The notes under the pieces were generated by a model. That model was not told where the DNA came from. It made no database searches and was given only the letters and a program-made list of their open reading frames with translations. This document shows, piece by piece, positions 11,637 to 24,204 of a stretch of DNA of 54,904 nucleotides. Each line of letters opens with the position of its first letter. Position 1 is the first letter of the stretch. Position numbers and translations under genes: made by a program. Source of the DNA: Cylindrodendrum hubeiense (taxonomy: Eukaryota; Ascomycota; Sordariomycetes; Hypocreales; Nectriaceae); NCBI GenBank assembly GCA_014621425.1, contig JAANBB010000276.1:1-54904 (forward strand), written 5' to 3'.

Positions 11637-13499
11637 ATGACTTCCGCTCAGGATATCCAAACCAACCTCTCGGCCTCATTCCAAAAGGCTGTCTCCAATA
11701 GCTGGGGCCAGAACCTCTCCGGCTCACCCATTGCCAACTTCAGCTCTCCTCCCAGCAGCTGGGCCGGCGCCATTCCCCGCCGCAGCGCCCCCAAGGTTCT
11801 CAAGCCCTTCAACACCCAGGACATCAAAATCCTGCTGCTCGAGAATGTCAATGTCGGCGGCCAGGAGATCCTGAGGAACCAGGGTTACCAGGTTGAGGCC
11901 CTCAAGACCTCTCTTCCCGAGGACCAGCTCATTGAGAAGATCCGGTGAGTTCGTCCCTGTTGTGCCCCGCCATGGGCGGGTGATTTTTTTGGCCCTCCAC
12001 CTCACCGTCATGGTGCCCCTCGTCAATTGAAATCAGACATTGCTTGGTCCGTTACGCCTGCTGACTCCTTTCCTCTAGTGACATCCACGTCATCGGCATC
12101 CGTTCCAAGACCAAGCTGACCGAGCGCGTCCTCAGCGAGGCTAAGAACCTGCTCGTCGTCGGTTGCTTCTGTATCGGTACCAACCAGGTCGACCTCGAAT
12201 ATGCCGCCCGCCATGGTATCTCCGTCTTCAACTCCCCCTTCGCCAACTCCCGCAGTGTCGCCGAGCTCGTCATTGCCGAGATCATCCTCCTCGCCCGCCA
12301 GATTGGCGACCGATCCAACGAGATGCACCGTAGCACCTGGAACAAGGTCAGCGCCAAATGCTGGGAAATTCGTGGCAAGACTCTGGGTATGTCTGCGCTG
12401 TGCCATATTGATGTGAAGGGAATAGATGGCTGACTTTCATGCGACTACAGGTATTGTCGGATACGGCCACATTGGCTCGCAGCTTTCCGTTCTTGCCGAG
12501 GCCATGGGAATGAACGTCATCTACTACGATGTCGTGACTCTCATGGCCCTGGGAACCGCCCGCCAGGTGCCCACTCTCGAGAAACTCCTCGAGGAGAGTG
12601 ACTTTGTCACCCTCCACGTGCCTGACCTACCCGAGACCCGCAACCTGATCTCAACTACCCAGTTTGAGCACATGAAGAACGGATCCTACCTCATCAACGC
12701 CAGCCGTGGCAGCGTTGTCGACATCCCGGCTTTGATCAAGGCCTCCCGCTCGGGCAAGATTGCCGGAGCTGCCCTCGACGTTTTCCCTCAGGAGCCTGCC
12801 GCCAATGGTGATTACTTCAACAGCAACCTCAACACCTGGGGCGACGACCTGAGGAGCTTGAACAACATCATCCTCACCCCCCACATTGGTGGAAGCACCG
12901 AGGAGGCCCAGCGTGCCATTGGTATCGAGGGTAAGTGGGCACACGATCGATGCTTTTGAATGCCATGGTGACTGACCTGTTTTACAGTTGCCGACGCGTT
13001 AGTGCGATACATCAACCAGGGCATCACCCTTGGCAGCGTCAACTTGCCCGAGGTGCAATTGCGATCCTTGACTCTGGATGAGCCTGAGCACGCTCGTGTC
13101 ATCTACATTCACCGCAACGTCCCCGGTGTGCTCCGAAAAGGTAAGAACACACCTCGCGGCACGGCATTTTTACGCCATTTGAGGAATGTGACCGAGCTGA
13201 CACTGGATTTCTAGTCAACGAGATTCTCGGCGACCACAACGTCGATAAGCAGATCAGTGACAGCAGAGGCGATGTAAGGACCTTCTATGATGTACGAGTG
13301 GGACTAAGCTGACCAAAGTTACGCAGATTGCCTACCTGATGGCTGATATCAGCAACGTCCGGTACGAGCAGATCAAGGACATCCAGGAGAGGCTGGAGGC
13401 GCTCAGCTGTAAGTGATGCAAAGTGGACGAATGGCGATTTGAGAATGGGAGGCTAATGCAGCAACCACAGCACGAATCTTGACCCGAGTCCTCTACTAA
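11637..13499 (+). CDS. SER3: D-3-phosphoglycerate dehydrogenase
   Basis: Seven exons (11637-11944, 12079-12386, 12451-12930, 12988-13140, 13215-13273, 13327-13408, 13471-13499) give 472 aa. The enzyme oxidises 3-phosphoglycerate to 3-phosphohydroxypyruvate with NAD+, the first committed step of serine synthesis in the cytosol. Visible marks are IGIRSKTKLT, the substrate-side VGCFCIGTNQVDL, the Rossmann motif GIVGYGHIGSQ, the ASRGSVVD loop with its catalytic Arg, and TPHIGGSTEEAQ with the catalytic His. A C-terminal ACT-like regulatory domain (about 400-472, from ARVIYIHRNVPGVL to ILTRVLY) fits feedback control by serine. The last acceptor is ambiguous: an upstream CAG at 13461 would add three residues in frame. 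An upstream TGACTCA site fits amino-acid-starvation control. Confidence 0.96.
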
Positions 13500-16338
13500 G
13501 TACGTCTGGGCCGCTAGACGATGTTGACACTCGTCGCCGATGAGGAGTCACGCCACGAATAAAATGGGGACCGGACTGGGGCGCGATGGTGGCTGACTGG
13601 CCGACGATGATGTGTGATTCCCGAAGACGCACGAATATTGGGTACTGATTGCATTGCGCGACGCCTGGGCGCCCAATTTGGACATGGTCCTGGCTCACGG
13701 GATCACATTGGAAGACGGTGTGACTATCGTGGCTGGGATTGGCGTTGCGGCTTTGGTGGTGGCCGGGTGAACTGCGTGTAGATGAGTCCTGAGGCAGATC
13801 GGATGCACTGGGCCGTGGGCCGTGGTCAACTGGAGACGGGAGACGGGAGACGGGAGCCAGTCGCGACAGTGACATGCCAGACGGTGGCAGCTCAGGGGGC
13901 TGGTGTTTTCATGGTTGGGGCTGGTGCTTGAGGCTGGTGCCAAGTGCGAAGAAACACTGTACATAGACATGGAACTCAACGACTCGCGACGGGCGAGAGG
14001 ATGCTTCAACGCATCAGGGATCCGACCCATATCAGCGATGCGATATTTATATGATTTTGTTTTTGTTGGCGCAAAGTGGGAACGCAAAGCGTCCCAATAA
14101 TCTCCAATCCAGAGCCCCGATAGCGACTTTCTCCATTCTTGTACCTGCTGCGATGGGCGGTACCCGAGGTAAGTTGGATACGGCAGGGTGCATGGTGGTG
14201 GTTGGTGAGAGATACTGCAGGGACCTCCGCCGGTATGTGCGTCTACATAGGTAGGTAGAGGTAGACATGCAGGTGGATTGGCCCTGACGTCAGGGATGGA
14301 GTGAATGTTGGGGATGTGATGCCCATTGAGACAGCCGGGTGGATGGGTTTCGAGAGGAGAGTTGAGAGTTCAACGAGAACATCTATAGTAAGCACTACCC
14401 GAGCCGGCCGGCTGACCGGAGAAAGCCAGTTGCTATGAATCTATAGAGGAGTGAAGCTAGATAGTGATTACGAAGCTGGTCACATCTGGTATGTAGGCAG
14501 GTGTACGGTGTGTGCAGACCACCTTCATGGTTCCCTATGGTACCTACCTACCTGTCTGTGATGCCACGGGGGGTCATCCCTTGCTGTTGTTAGGTTGGTA
14601 GGTAAGGTAGGTATAAGCCTGACAACGGCACAGCTCCAGTCTTGGTTCCATTGCTTTCCCCGGGGTACGTACCGCCATGGATTAGCTGGCTAGAGGTTGC
14701 TGGCTGGCTGGATGGCTGGGGTCCGCGTCGTGGAATATTCGACGGGCACGGAGTACTTGAAGCCAAGTACTGCGCATCTCTCTCCACCGAGCATAACATG
14801 GAGAAATTCCACCCCTGGAAAGTCTTCATTTCGCATGTTCGCGACAACTTCCATGGCCTTCCACTGTCCATCTTCCCAGCTCAGGGTGCATCCATAGCTC
14901 GGCCATCTCTGGAGCACTGTGCCTTCAAGTGCACAATCGCCTTGGAACCGTGCAATATTCTAATTTATGCTCTCCCAGAGTTCCCCGCCAATTCAAAAAT
15001 AGCCTGTACGCTTGCTTGGTGCTCGCATGCCTGGCATGGAATATCAATGCAAGTAAATTGTCGACAAAGGGAGATATGAACTGAACTCCCGTAGCCGTGA
15101 TAGGCGCATTGATGACAATCGCCGGACATTTTGTTTTCATCTATACAGCCCACGGTACCATGTATGCACCCTCACATTTTGTTTACCGCCTATCTGAGGT
15201 GCTGGCGGTGCTGGGTGCTGGGTGCTGGGTGCTGGCAAGATACGTAACCCATCTCCTCAACCAGGTTAGCAGCACCCCAAGTCCCGGGCCGTCCCCTTCT
15301 TCCATGGCCTTCACCTCTCTTCTCAAAGGATTTGGCTACTCGTTGCCTCACCTACCGGATGCTCTCACCTCGCTTCCACTCCGGTGCAGTTACTATAGCA
15401 CAGTGCCGACTGCGCCTGAGTCCCAACTGTAGGTGGTTGATTGGAAAATGCCATGCCTTGTCTCGCCTCTCCCCCCTCCCAGCGGCCAGAGACATCAAAA
15501 GACGCGGACGGGTCGGCCCCTCATTGGCCCGCGCAGGCGTCCCACGGTTCCAGAGCCCCTAATCCCGCTGAGGCCAGCTTCTACTTGGAAACTGAGGCTG
15601 GGTTTGGAGGCTAGTGTGCCAGGTACCGTGAAGCAGGGAGAAATGTATCGCACACGGGTAAAATGCAGGCTCAGCTACCTGTGTTTCAGCCCCCAGGTAC
15701 ACCTAACCCCTAACAGAGGGCCTACCCCGACCCCCTGTTCTGCTTCCTCCCCTCTGTGCTCCGTGCCCCCCGTGCCCCGTGCGGCTGCAGCACTTGGCCC
15801 TTGAATCAGGAGCAAAACGCGTGCTGGCATCACTGTGTCCGTCCAGTCCATCCAGTCCATCCAGTCGATACCAACTTTTTGAACTCCAGCTTGTTCATTT
15901 GCCTTGCCTCATTGCCCTGTGCGACTTCCTGGCTCGACCCCTTGTCGGCGAGCTCCTGTCCCCGAAAAAAAGAGAGTCCTCGGTCTCTTCATCCTCCTCG
16001 CTCCGCCCTAAGGACACACCGACATCCTGTCTAGCTTGCGTCCCCTCCTGCGACACCGCTCCGGCTGATATCCCTGACATCTGCTGCGCAAGTCAAAGCG
16101 GCTGTGATCAGTATCGCCAAACACCAACGCAACGCCAGACGACCACACCCATCGTCCCGCCGCCATCGACACCCTTCAACCCTTCCTCCTTCGGTCGACC
16201 TCGCTACTTCCCGCTTCCGCCTGCTCATGAATGCCTCCCGCCGACCGGCCTCGTTCTCCCCTTAGTCCTGCCGCCACTTTCTTGTAGTCGTCTTCTGTCA
16301 CCTCTGGTCCGGCGCCTCCTGGCCAAACCACCGCCTCC
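13500..16338. other. Long intergenic region and myosin leader
   Basis: This 2.8 kb spacer precedes the class V myosin. It holds TACCTACC/GGTAGGTA-type words (about 14245-14265, 14540-14560, 14590-14610), a heptamer repeat of GCTGGGT (four copies near 15207-15236) and a nine-base repeat of the TCCAGTCCA type near 15840-15866. The last 400 bp are strongly C/T-rich. An open frame of 207 codons at 15779-16402 runs into the myosin start in another frame. It shows no domain and is probably a composition effect. Confidence 0.5.
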
Positions 16339-19300
16339 ATGGCATCGACTTACGATGTCGGCACGAGAGCGTGGCAGCCCGATGCTGCCGAGGGCTGGGT
16401 AGCCTCTGAGCTCATCAACAAGATCGTTGATGGCGCCAAGGTCAAGCTCGAATTCCAGCTCGAAAATGGCGAGGTGCGTATCCACGGCTCATTGTCACTC
16501 CCACCCACTCTCTTGAACTGCCTTTATCTGACCTATACTCTCTCTTCTAGATCAAGACCATCCAGGTCTCTGCCGAGGGGCTACAGAGCGGCTCCGATCC
16601 CGCTCTGCCCCCTCTGATGAACCCGACGATGCTCGAAGCCAGTGACGATCTTACAAACCTGTCCCATCTCAATGAGCCAGCTGGTACGTCCGCTCTTGCC
16701 AACCAGGCCAAACAGAACACTGCAGAGCCCAACAATCGTGCTTGTGCTGACATTTCCTCCCAGTATTGCAAGCGATTCGGTTACGATACCTACAAAAGGA
16801 GATCTACACCTACAGTGGTATCGTCCTCATTGCTACAAACCCTTTCGCACGAGTCGACTCTCTTTACGTCCCTGGTATGGTACAAGTCTATGCCGGGAAG
16901 CAAAGAGCTACCCAGGCCCCTCATTTGTTTGCCATCGCTGAAGAGGCTTTCATGTACGACTCATCTCCCTTGTCCTAACCTGCGATATGTCAGTGCTGAT
17001 GGTTGTTATAGGGACATGATTCGAGATAGTAAGAACCAGACCGTTGTCGTGTCCGGAGAGTCTGGTGCTGGAAAAACTGTCAGCGCAAAGTACATCATGA
17101 GATACTTTGCCACCAGAGAGTCTCCCGACAACCCAGGCACGCGCTCCAAGCGCGGCCATGAAACCATGAGCGAGACTGAGGAGCAGATTCTCGCAACTAA
17201 CCCCATCATGGAAGCGTTCGGTAACGCCAAGACGACCAGAAACGATAACTCGTCCCGATTCGGAAAGTACATCGAGATCATGTTTGACGATAAGACCAAC
17301 ATTATTGGCGCCAAGATTCGAACCTACCTTCTTGAGCGCTCGCGTCTCGTTTTCCAGCCTCTCAAGGAGCGAAATTACCACATCTTTTACCAGCTTGTCG
17401 CCGGTGCTTCTGACAAGGAGCGCCAGGAGCTCAATATTCAAGCTATCGAGCAGTTTGAGTACCTGAACCAAGGAAATTGCCCGACCATCGATGGTGTGGA
17501 TGACAAGGCTGAGTTTGAAGCCACAAAGCAGTCTCTGGGAACGATCGGAGTCCCGAGTGCCCAGCAGTCTGAGATCTTCAAGATTTTGGCTGGTCTTCTG
17601 CACCTGGGTAATGTCAAGATTGGTGCCTCGCGTAACGACAGTGTTCTTGCGCCGACTGAGCCGTCCCTTAAGCAAGCTAGTGAGATCCTGGGTGTTGATG
17701 GAACCGAGTTTTCCAAGTGGATCGTCAAGAAGCAGCTTGTTACCCGTGGTGAGAAGATCACATCCAACTTGAGCCAGGCCCAGGCTATCGTTGTCCGTGA
17801 CTCGGTTGCCAAGTTCATCTACTCAAGCTTGTTCGATTGGCTTGTTGACATCATCAATGACAGTCTTGCCACCGATGACGTGTTGAGCCGTGTCGTCTCG
17901 TTCATCGGTGTGTTGGATATCTACGGTTTCGAGCATTTCGCCAAGAACTCGTTTGAGCAGTTCTGTATCAACTATGCCAACGAGAAGCTCCAGCAAGAAT
18001 TCAACCAGCATGTCTTCAAGCTCGAGCAGGAGGAGTATCTAAGGGAGCAGATTGACTGGACCTTCATCGATTTCTCCGACAACCAGCCCTGCATTGACCT
18101 CATCGAAGGCAGGATGGGTATTCTGTCTCTCCTTGATGAGGAGTCTCGACTTCCCATGGGCTCAGATGAGCAGTTCGTCACCAAGCTGCATCATAACTTC
18201 TCCCCTGATAAGCACAAGTTCTATAAGAAGCCGAGGTTTGGAAAGTCTGCCTTTACAGTCTGCCATTATGCCATCGATGTTACCTACGAATCCGAGGGCT
18301 TCATCGAGAAGAACCGTGACACTGTTCCCGACGAGCACATGGCCGTACTCCGTGCCACGTCCAACAGCTTCCTTAAGCAGGTCTTGGACGCTGCATCGGC
18401 TGTCAGAGAAAAGGACGCTGCCTCATCGTCCTCAAATGCCGTCAAGCCCGCTGCTGGTAGGAAGATTGGTGTGGCTGTGAACCGGAAGCCGACTCTCGGT
18501 GGAATCTTCCGTTCTTCGCTGATTGAGCTGATGAACACCATCAATAACACGGACGTGCACTACATCAGATGCATTAAGCCAAACGAGGCAAAGGAGGCGT
18601 GGAAGTTTGAAGGCCCTATGGTTCTCAGCCAGCTTCGCGCCTGTGGTGTTCTCGAGACTGTGCGCATTAGTTGTGCAGGTTACCCGACTCGATGGACCTA
18701 CGAGGAGTTTGCCCTCCGGTATTACATGCTCGTGATCTCTAGCCAGTGGACGTCGGAGATTCGGGACATGGCCGATGCTATTTTGAAGAAGGCTCTGGGA
18801 ACCAGTACCGGAAAGGGCCTTGACAAGTACCAGCTTGGCCTTACCAAGATCTTCTTCCGAGCTGGTATGCTCGCCTTCTTGGAGAATCTCCGAACTACCC
18901 GTCTCAACGACTGCGCAATCATGATCCAGAAGAACCTGAAAGCCAAGTATTACCGTCGCCGCTACCTCGACGCCCGCGAGGCCGTGGTCCGGACACAGTC
19001 TGCTATCAGGGCATGGAAGGCGAGAAAGGAAGCCCAACAACTGCGAACGATCAGGGCAGCCACCACTATCCAGAGAGTCTGGCGCGGACAGAAGCAGCGC
19101 AAGACGTTCCTGCGCATCCGGAAGGATATGGTGCTGTTTGAATCGGCAGCTAAGGGATACTTGCGCAGAAAGAACATCATGGAGACGCGACTTGGTAACG
19201 CTGCCCTTGTTATCCAGAGAGTGTGGAGGTCGCGACAACAGATGCGGTCATGGCGACAATACCGCAAGAAGGTGACTCTGATTCAGAGCCTCTGGCGCGG

Positions 19301-21473
19301 TAAGCTTGCCCGCAAGGATTACAAGAAGGTCCGAGAGGAGGCACGCGACCTGAAGCAGATCTCGTATAAGCTTGAAAACAAGGTTGTCGAGCTGACGCAG
19401 TCCCTGGGTTCCATGAAGGAGAAGAACAAGAGCCTGTCATCCCAAGTGGAGAACTACGAGGGACAGATCAAGTCCTGGAAGAACCGCCACAACGCCCTGG
19501 AAGCGCGGACCAAGGAGTTGCAGACCGAAGCCAACCAGGCCGGTATTGCCGTTGCCAGACTCCAGGCAATGGAAGATGAGATGAAGAAGCTTCAGGTGGC
19601 GTTTGACGAGTCAACTGCCAACATCAAGAGGATGCAGGATGAAGAACGGGAACTCAGAGAGTCTCTCCGCACGACCAATACAGAGCTGGAGACGGCAAGG
19701 AGAACTAGCACGCAGCACGAGAAGGACAATACGAGCCTGAGGCAAGAACTCGAGGCTCTCAGGGACGCCCTCGAGATGGCAAGGAGAAACGCACCAGCCA
19801 ACGGTGAGCTGGCCAATGGCACATCTGCCATTGCACCGGCCAGTGGCCTCATCAACCTGGTGTCGTCCAAGAAGCCGAAGCGCCGCAGCGCCGGTGCCGA
19901 GCCTCGTGAGCTGGACCGCTTCAGCGGTGCTTACAATCCTCGACCAGTCTCGATGGCTGTCACAAGCACGGCTCACCGACAGAATTTGTCTGGAACAACC
20001 TTCATTCCCGGTGTCGATAACATCGAGGTGGAGCTTGAGGGTCTTCTTGCTGACGAGGACGGCTTGAATGAGGAGGTGACAATGGGTCTGATCCGGAACC
20101 TGAAGATCCCCAACCCCAACACCACCCCCCCTCCTTCCGACAAGGAGGTGCTCTTCCCTTCATACCTCATTAACTTGGTTACCTCGGAGATGTGGAACAA
20201 TGGCTTCGTCAAGGAGTCTGAGCGATTCCTGGCGAATGTCATGCAGTCCATCCAGCAGGAGGTGATGCAACACGATGGTGATGAGGCCATCAACCCTGGT
20301 GCCTTCTGGCTATCTAACGTTCACGAGATGCTCTCGTTTGTGTTCTTGGCTGAGGACTGGTACGAGGCCCAGAAGTCGGACAACTATGAGTATGACCGAC
20401 TCCTGGAGATTGTCAAGCATGACCTGGAGAGTCTCGAGTTCAACATTTACCACACCTGGATGAAGGTGCTGAAGAAGAAGCTGCAGAAGATGATCATCCC
20501 CGCCATCATCGAGTCTCAGTCACTGCCTGGCTTCGTTACCAACGAAAGCAGCCGATTCCTGGGCAAGCTCCTGCAGACCAACTCGACACCAGCCTACAGC
20601 ATGGATAACCTACTGAGCTTGCTTAACAGCGTGTTCCGGGCAATGAAGGCGTACTACCTGGAAGACTCCATCATTACGCAGACGATTACGGAGCTCTTGC
20701 GCCTTGTTGGTGTCACGGCGTTCAACGATCTGCTGATGCGACGCAACTTCCTTTCTTGGAAGCGAGGTCTCCAGATCAACTACAACATCACTCGCATTGA
20801 GGAGTGGTGTAAGAGCCACGACATGCCCGAAGGCACTCTCCAGCTGGAGCACTTGATGGTCAGTACATTGGAGGCATGATGAAATTGTAGTCGCGCTAAC
20901 AATCCTCTAGCAAGCCACCAAGCTTCTGCAACTGAAGAAGGCCACCCTGAATGATATTGAGATCATCCAGGACATCTGCTGGATGTGAGTCGCTCCTGTT
21001 TTCCCGCCCCGTTTTGAACTAGAACTGACATGTACCGCAGGTTGTCTCCCAACCAAATTCAGAAGCTCCTGAACCAGTACCTGGTTGCCGATTACGAGCA
21101 ACCGATTAATGGGGAGATCATGAAGGCGGTCGCGTCGCGTGTGACCGAGAAGAGCGACGTGCTCCTCTTGCAAGCCGTGGACATGGATGATAGTGGTCCA
21201 TACGAGATCGCTGAGCCCAGAGTCATTACCGCACTCGAGACTTACACGCCCTCATGTAAGTGACCTTGACAATCAACCTGACTTACCGCTAGTGAACAAG
21301 TTTTGCTAACACAAGATGTAACAGGGCTCCAAACTCCTCGCTTGAAGCGACTGGCTGAGATCGTCTCGGCACAGGCTATTGCTCAACAGGAGAAGCTAGA
21401 CTACACGGATGGCGATGACTTTGATGAGCAAGACGAGTTGCCTGGCGTGGAGGAGGTGGACGCTGAGCAGTAG
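16339..21473 (+). CDS. MYO2: Class V myosin heavy chain
   Basis: Exons 16339-16473, 16551-16683, 16764-16953, 17012-20858, 20911-20984, 21041-21255 and 21325-21473 sum to 1,580 aa, normal for fungal myosin V. The order is: an N-terminal SH3-like region; the motor with P-loop GESGAGKT (about residue 170), NDNSSRFGKYIE (switch I), DIYGFEHF (switch II) and an actin-binding loop; about six IQ motifs of the IQxxWRG type (about 770-920) for calmodulin or light chains; a coiled coil (about 930-1090); and a C-terminal cargo-binding DIL domain (about 1200-1500) ending in an acidic tail. It carries vesicles, and probably other organelles, along actin cables to the hyphal tip. The first three exons are short and need splicing to restore the YLQKEIYTYSGIVLIATNPF region, which fits the family exactly. 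Confidence 0.97.
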
Positions 21474-22128
21474 AGAGATGATAAAGCTGGATGACAGGCA
21501 TGTCGATGTCGATGTTGATGTCGACTGCACATAACGGATAGAGGCCGCAACGCATTTTCAGGGTGTTTGATGTCGAATTTTCTAACGCGGCGTGGTCGGA
21601 GCGGATCTGGAGGACTTGATCACATATGCCATCTATCCCGCGTACCTGGAACGCCTCGTCATGTATTCAAGAGGGAAAGGCGCCTACTTTTACTTGCCGC
21701 AAGCGGGGAGGAGGGAAGGGCTGGCCCTGTTTGTAAGATGAGACCACGGTTGTATTGGAGAGAGAGAGAGAGCACGATTTATTGTTAATGTTTCCCCCGA
21801 CGCAACCTTTCCGTTTCGTTACGCAGAGAGTCTGTCAGCTGCGTCGCTAAGAGTCCCTTGGTCCCTCGGTCCCTCGGTCCCTCGGTCCACTTGGTCCTCA
21901 CTGAGCCCCGGCGGCCGTCTCCGTGTCGTCCGTGTCGTCCGGATCGTCCGGGTCCTCTCCGGATCCGCTCCGGGTGGCATTCTTCAAAGCGATCCGAACC
22001 GCCCCGGTACACGCATGAAGCGGGCTAGCCCACAGGGTCGTTGTGAGTGAGTGGGCGAGGGCAGCTCAAATCTCTGCAGCCACCGATCGCATAGTATCGC
22101 ATCGCATCGCATTGCAGCGCAAATCAAG
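21474..22128. other. Intergenic region with short tandem repeats
   Basis: This 655-bp spacer between myosin V and FAP7 contains a GA run (about 21760-21772), an eight-base repeat GTCCCTCG with four or five copies at 21853-21892, a GTCGTCC-type repeat near 21920-21955, and an ATCGC pentamer repeat just upstream of the FAP7 ATG (22086-22120). No coding frame is convincing. Confidence 0.65.
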
Positions 22129-22822
22129 ATGCGCCAGTCGCCTAACATTATCGTGACGGGCACGCCCGGCGTTGGTAAGACGACGCACTGTGAGAGCCTG
22201 GCAGAGCGGACGGGGCTGCGTCACTTGTCCGTGAACCAGGTGGTCAAGGACAAGGAGTGCCACGAGGGATGGAGCGATGAGTTCCATAGTTGGATTGTTG
22301 ACGAGGACAAGGTGAGAGAACCTGACTCCAGCTTGATTTCAACGTGACACAGCAACACATATGAAAGGAGATTTACAGGGCTGACACATGGTATCTTACG
22401 TGGTGAACAGCTCCTAGACGCCATCGAGGACGAAGTCAAGGCTGGCGGCTGTATCATCGACTGGCACGCCTGCGACCTGTTCCCTCGCAGCTGGATCGAT
22501 CTGGTTGTGGTGCTCCGAGTCGACTCGACGACTCTCTACGACCGACTGACGGCGAGGTCAGTTCGAATGAATCTCTCATTTTCTTGAATTTTCCCCCAGC
22601 TGACATGTTCCCTCTGTTTTACCTCTGAACAGAAACTATCCCGAGTCCAAGCTCCAAGAGAACCTAGACTCTGAGATCATGGAGGTGCTGCTACAGGAGG
22701 CCCGCGAGGCCTTTGATAGCGAGATTGTCATTGAGCTGACCAGCAACGAGTCGGATGAGATGGACTCCAACGTTGACCGCATCGAGGGGTGGGTCAAACA
22801 GTGGAAGCAGGACCATCAATAA
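22129..22822 (+). CDS. FAP7: Adenylate kinase isoenzyme 6 homolog (Fap7)
   Basis: Exons 22129-22311, 22411-22556 and 22633-22822 encode 172 aa. The N-terminus has the Walker A loop TGTPGVGKTTHCESLA, followed by GLRHLSVNQVVKDKE. The middle has IIDWHACDLFPRSWIDLVVVLRVD, with the His-containing segment characteristic of this atypical NMP kinase, and then the lid-like TARNYPESKLQENLDSEIM. Fap7/AK6 binds ribosomal protein uS11 and helps cleave 20S pre-rRNA in late 40S assembly. It also has adenylate kinase and ATPase activity, and acts in nucleus and cytoplasm. The length and motif set are complete. The first ATG lies at the end of an ATCGC repeat. Confidence 0.94.
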
Positions 22823-23238
22823 AAAAGGAAAAAATACAGGAGATATAGAGAAAAAGGCGTGATTGAAGCCCATCATCGGTTGGTGCAAACCACTAGGTAG
22901 ATGGATAGTTATTTCCTGTCTACCTCGCAGATGAGGCATGATGAATTTACGATGATACACAGCTCTCTCGGTGCGCCCTCTATATAAGAATTCACAGCCC
23001 CGAAAAATGCATAGCTTATCCACACACACAGTCCACCAAACTGTGGGTTCTGTGGTTATCTTGCATAGCAGCTCGCCGGGCAGAGTCATGCCCTCATCTT
23101 GCCCAACTCAATTGTTCTCTCTATTTCCTCAAATCGCCTATCGACCTTCAACTCAAGTCAGGTGTGCTAGTGTTGCAGTCTAGTTGTGATTTCGAGACCC
23201 ACTATTGCAAGTACATAACCAAGCTACCAACCGCAGAA
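22823..23238. other. Intergenic region FAP7-HAM1
   Basis: This 416-bp spacer joins the FAP7 3' end, including an A-rich stretch just after the stop, to the HAM1 promoter. I see no coding frame or RNA gene. Confidence 0.6.
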
Positions 23239-24084
23239 ATGGCTCCCGTTGTCAACTTCATCTCTGGCAACGCCAACAAGTTGCGCGAGGTCAAGGCGAT
23301 CCTTGAACCGGAGATTGAAGTCCAAAGCCAATCCTTGGATCTTGAGGAGGTCCAGGGCACTCTCGAAGAGGTGACCGAGTCTAAATGCCGCAGGGCTGCT
23401 GAACTAGTAGGCTTCCCTTCTCCGTTGCTTGAGATTTCCTATTCACAATGGCCTAGGTTCAAGGCCCTGTCCTCGTTGAAGATACCGCACTTTGCTATAA
23501 TGCCCTTAACGGTCTTCCAGGCCCATACATGTGTGTTGCCCATCAGGACCAGAGCAATTCTCTCCGCTTTGTGTTATGTCTGCTAACGTCCCTGGCTTCT
23601 GAAGCAAATGGTTCTTGACCTCGACCGGACACGAGGGCCTGAACAACCTTTTGGCTGCATACACTGATAAATCTGCTGAGGCTGTCTGCACGTTTGGGTA
23701 CTCTGCAGGGCCTGGCCACAAGCCCATTCTTTTCCAGGGCCGCTGTCCGGTATTTCCACGCTTCTTAACGTCCGAACCGAACTGGCTTTAGTTGACGCTT
23801 CTTCTAGGGCAAGATTGTTCCGGCTCGAGGACCCCCCGATTTTGGTGAGGCTCTCAAATAGTACCCCCTTATATGACCAAAACTAACTGCTCCTGCTTAG
23901 GGTGGGATGCTGTTTTCGAATATGAGGGCCAAACGTGCGGTTTCCCCCGCTTACTTCCACGCTGACCGAAACATTACTGACACTCCCTAGGTTTGCTGAG
24001 ATGGCCAAGACGGAGAAGAACAAGATCTCTCACCGTGGTCTTGCCCTAACCAAACTACAGGCTTGGTTCAAGGAAGAACAATGA
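23239..24084 (+). CDS. HAM1: Inosine triphosphate pyrophosphatase (Ham1)
   Basis: Six exons (23239-23406, 23457-23530, 23605-23749, 23808-23844, 23901-23934, 23991-24084) sum to 183 aa, the family's usual length. The N-terminal [15 protein letters not shown] motif, the [22 protein letters not shown] segment (rebuilt across the introns at 23407-23456 and 23531-23604), GPPDFGWDAVFE and [16 protein letters not shown] are all present. The enzyme hydrolyses ITP, dITP and XTP to monophosphates and so keeps damaged purines out of DNA and RNA. Two exons are only 34 and 37 nt, and one acceptor is AAG. It converges on the deubiquitinase gene with 120 bp between stops. Confidence 0.95.
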
Positions 24085-24204
24085 GCGAACTAACGTGGAA
24101 GGCCAACCACAAAGTTGCTAGGGGGCGGTGGCATTGTTTGTCAAGCTGTTTTAGTTACACCTCGTTAGTGATTCCGCTGTGTATGAAACAACACCGAAGC
24201 CTTA

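Noticed and set aside
15700..15715. Telomere-like CCTAACCCCTAAC
   Set aside because: A single short imperfect match in internal gene-rich DNA; no array.
15779..16402. 207-codon open frame before and overlapping the myosin start
   Set aside because: The region is a C/T-rich leader and the product is Pro/Ser/Leu low-complexity. It could act as an upstream ORF if transcription starts that early, but nothing shows it.
18432..19238. 268-codon open frame antisense to myosin V (also 16950-17675)
   Set aside because: Both lie entirely inside the conserved motor exon on the opposite strand and show no domain.
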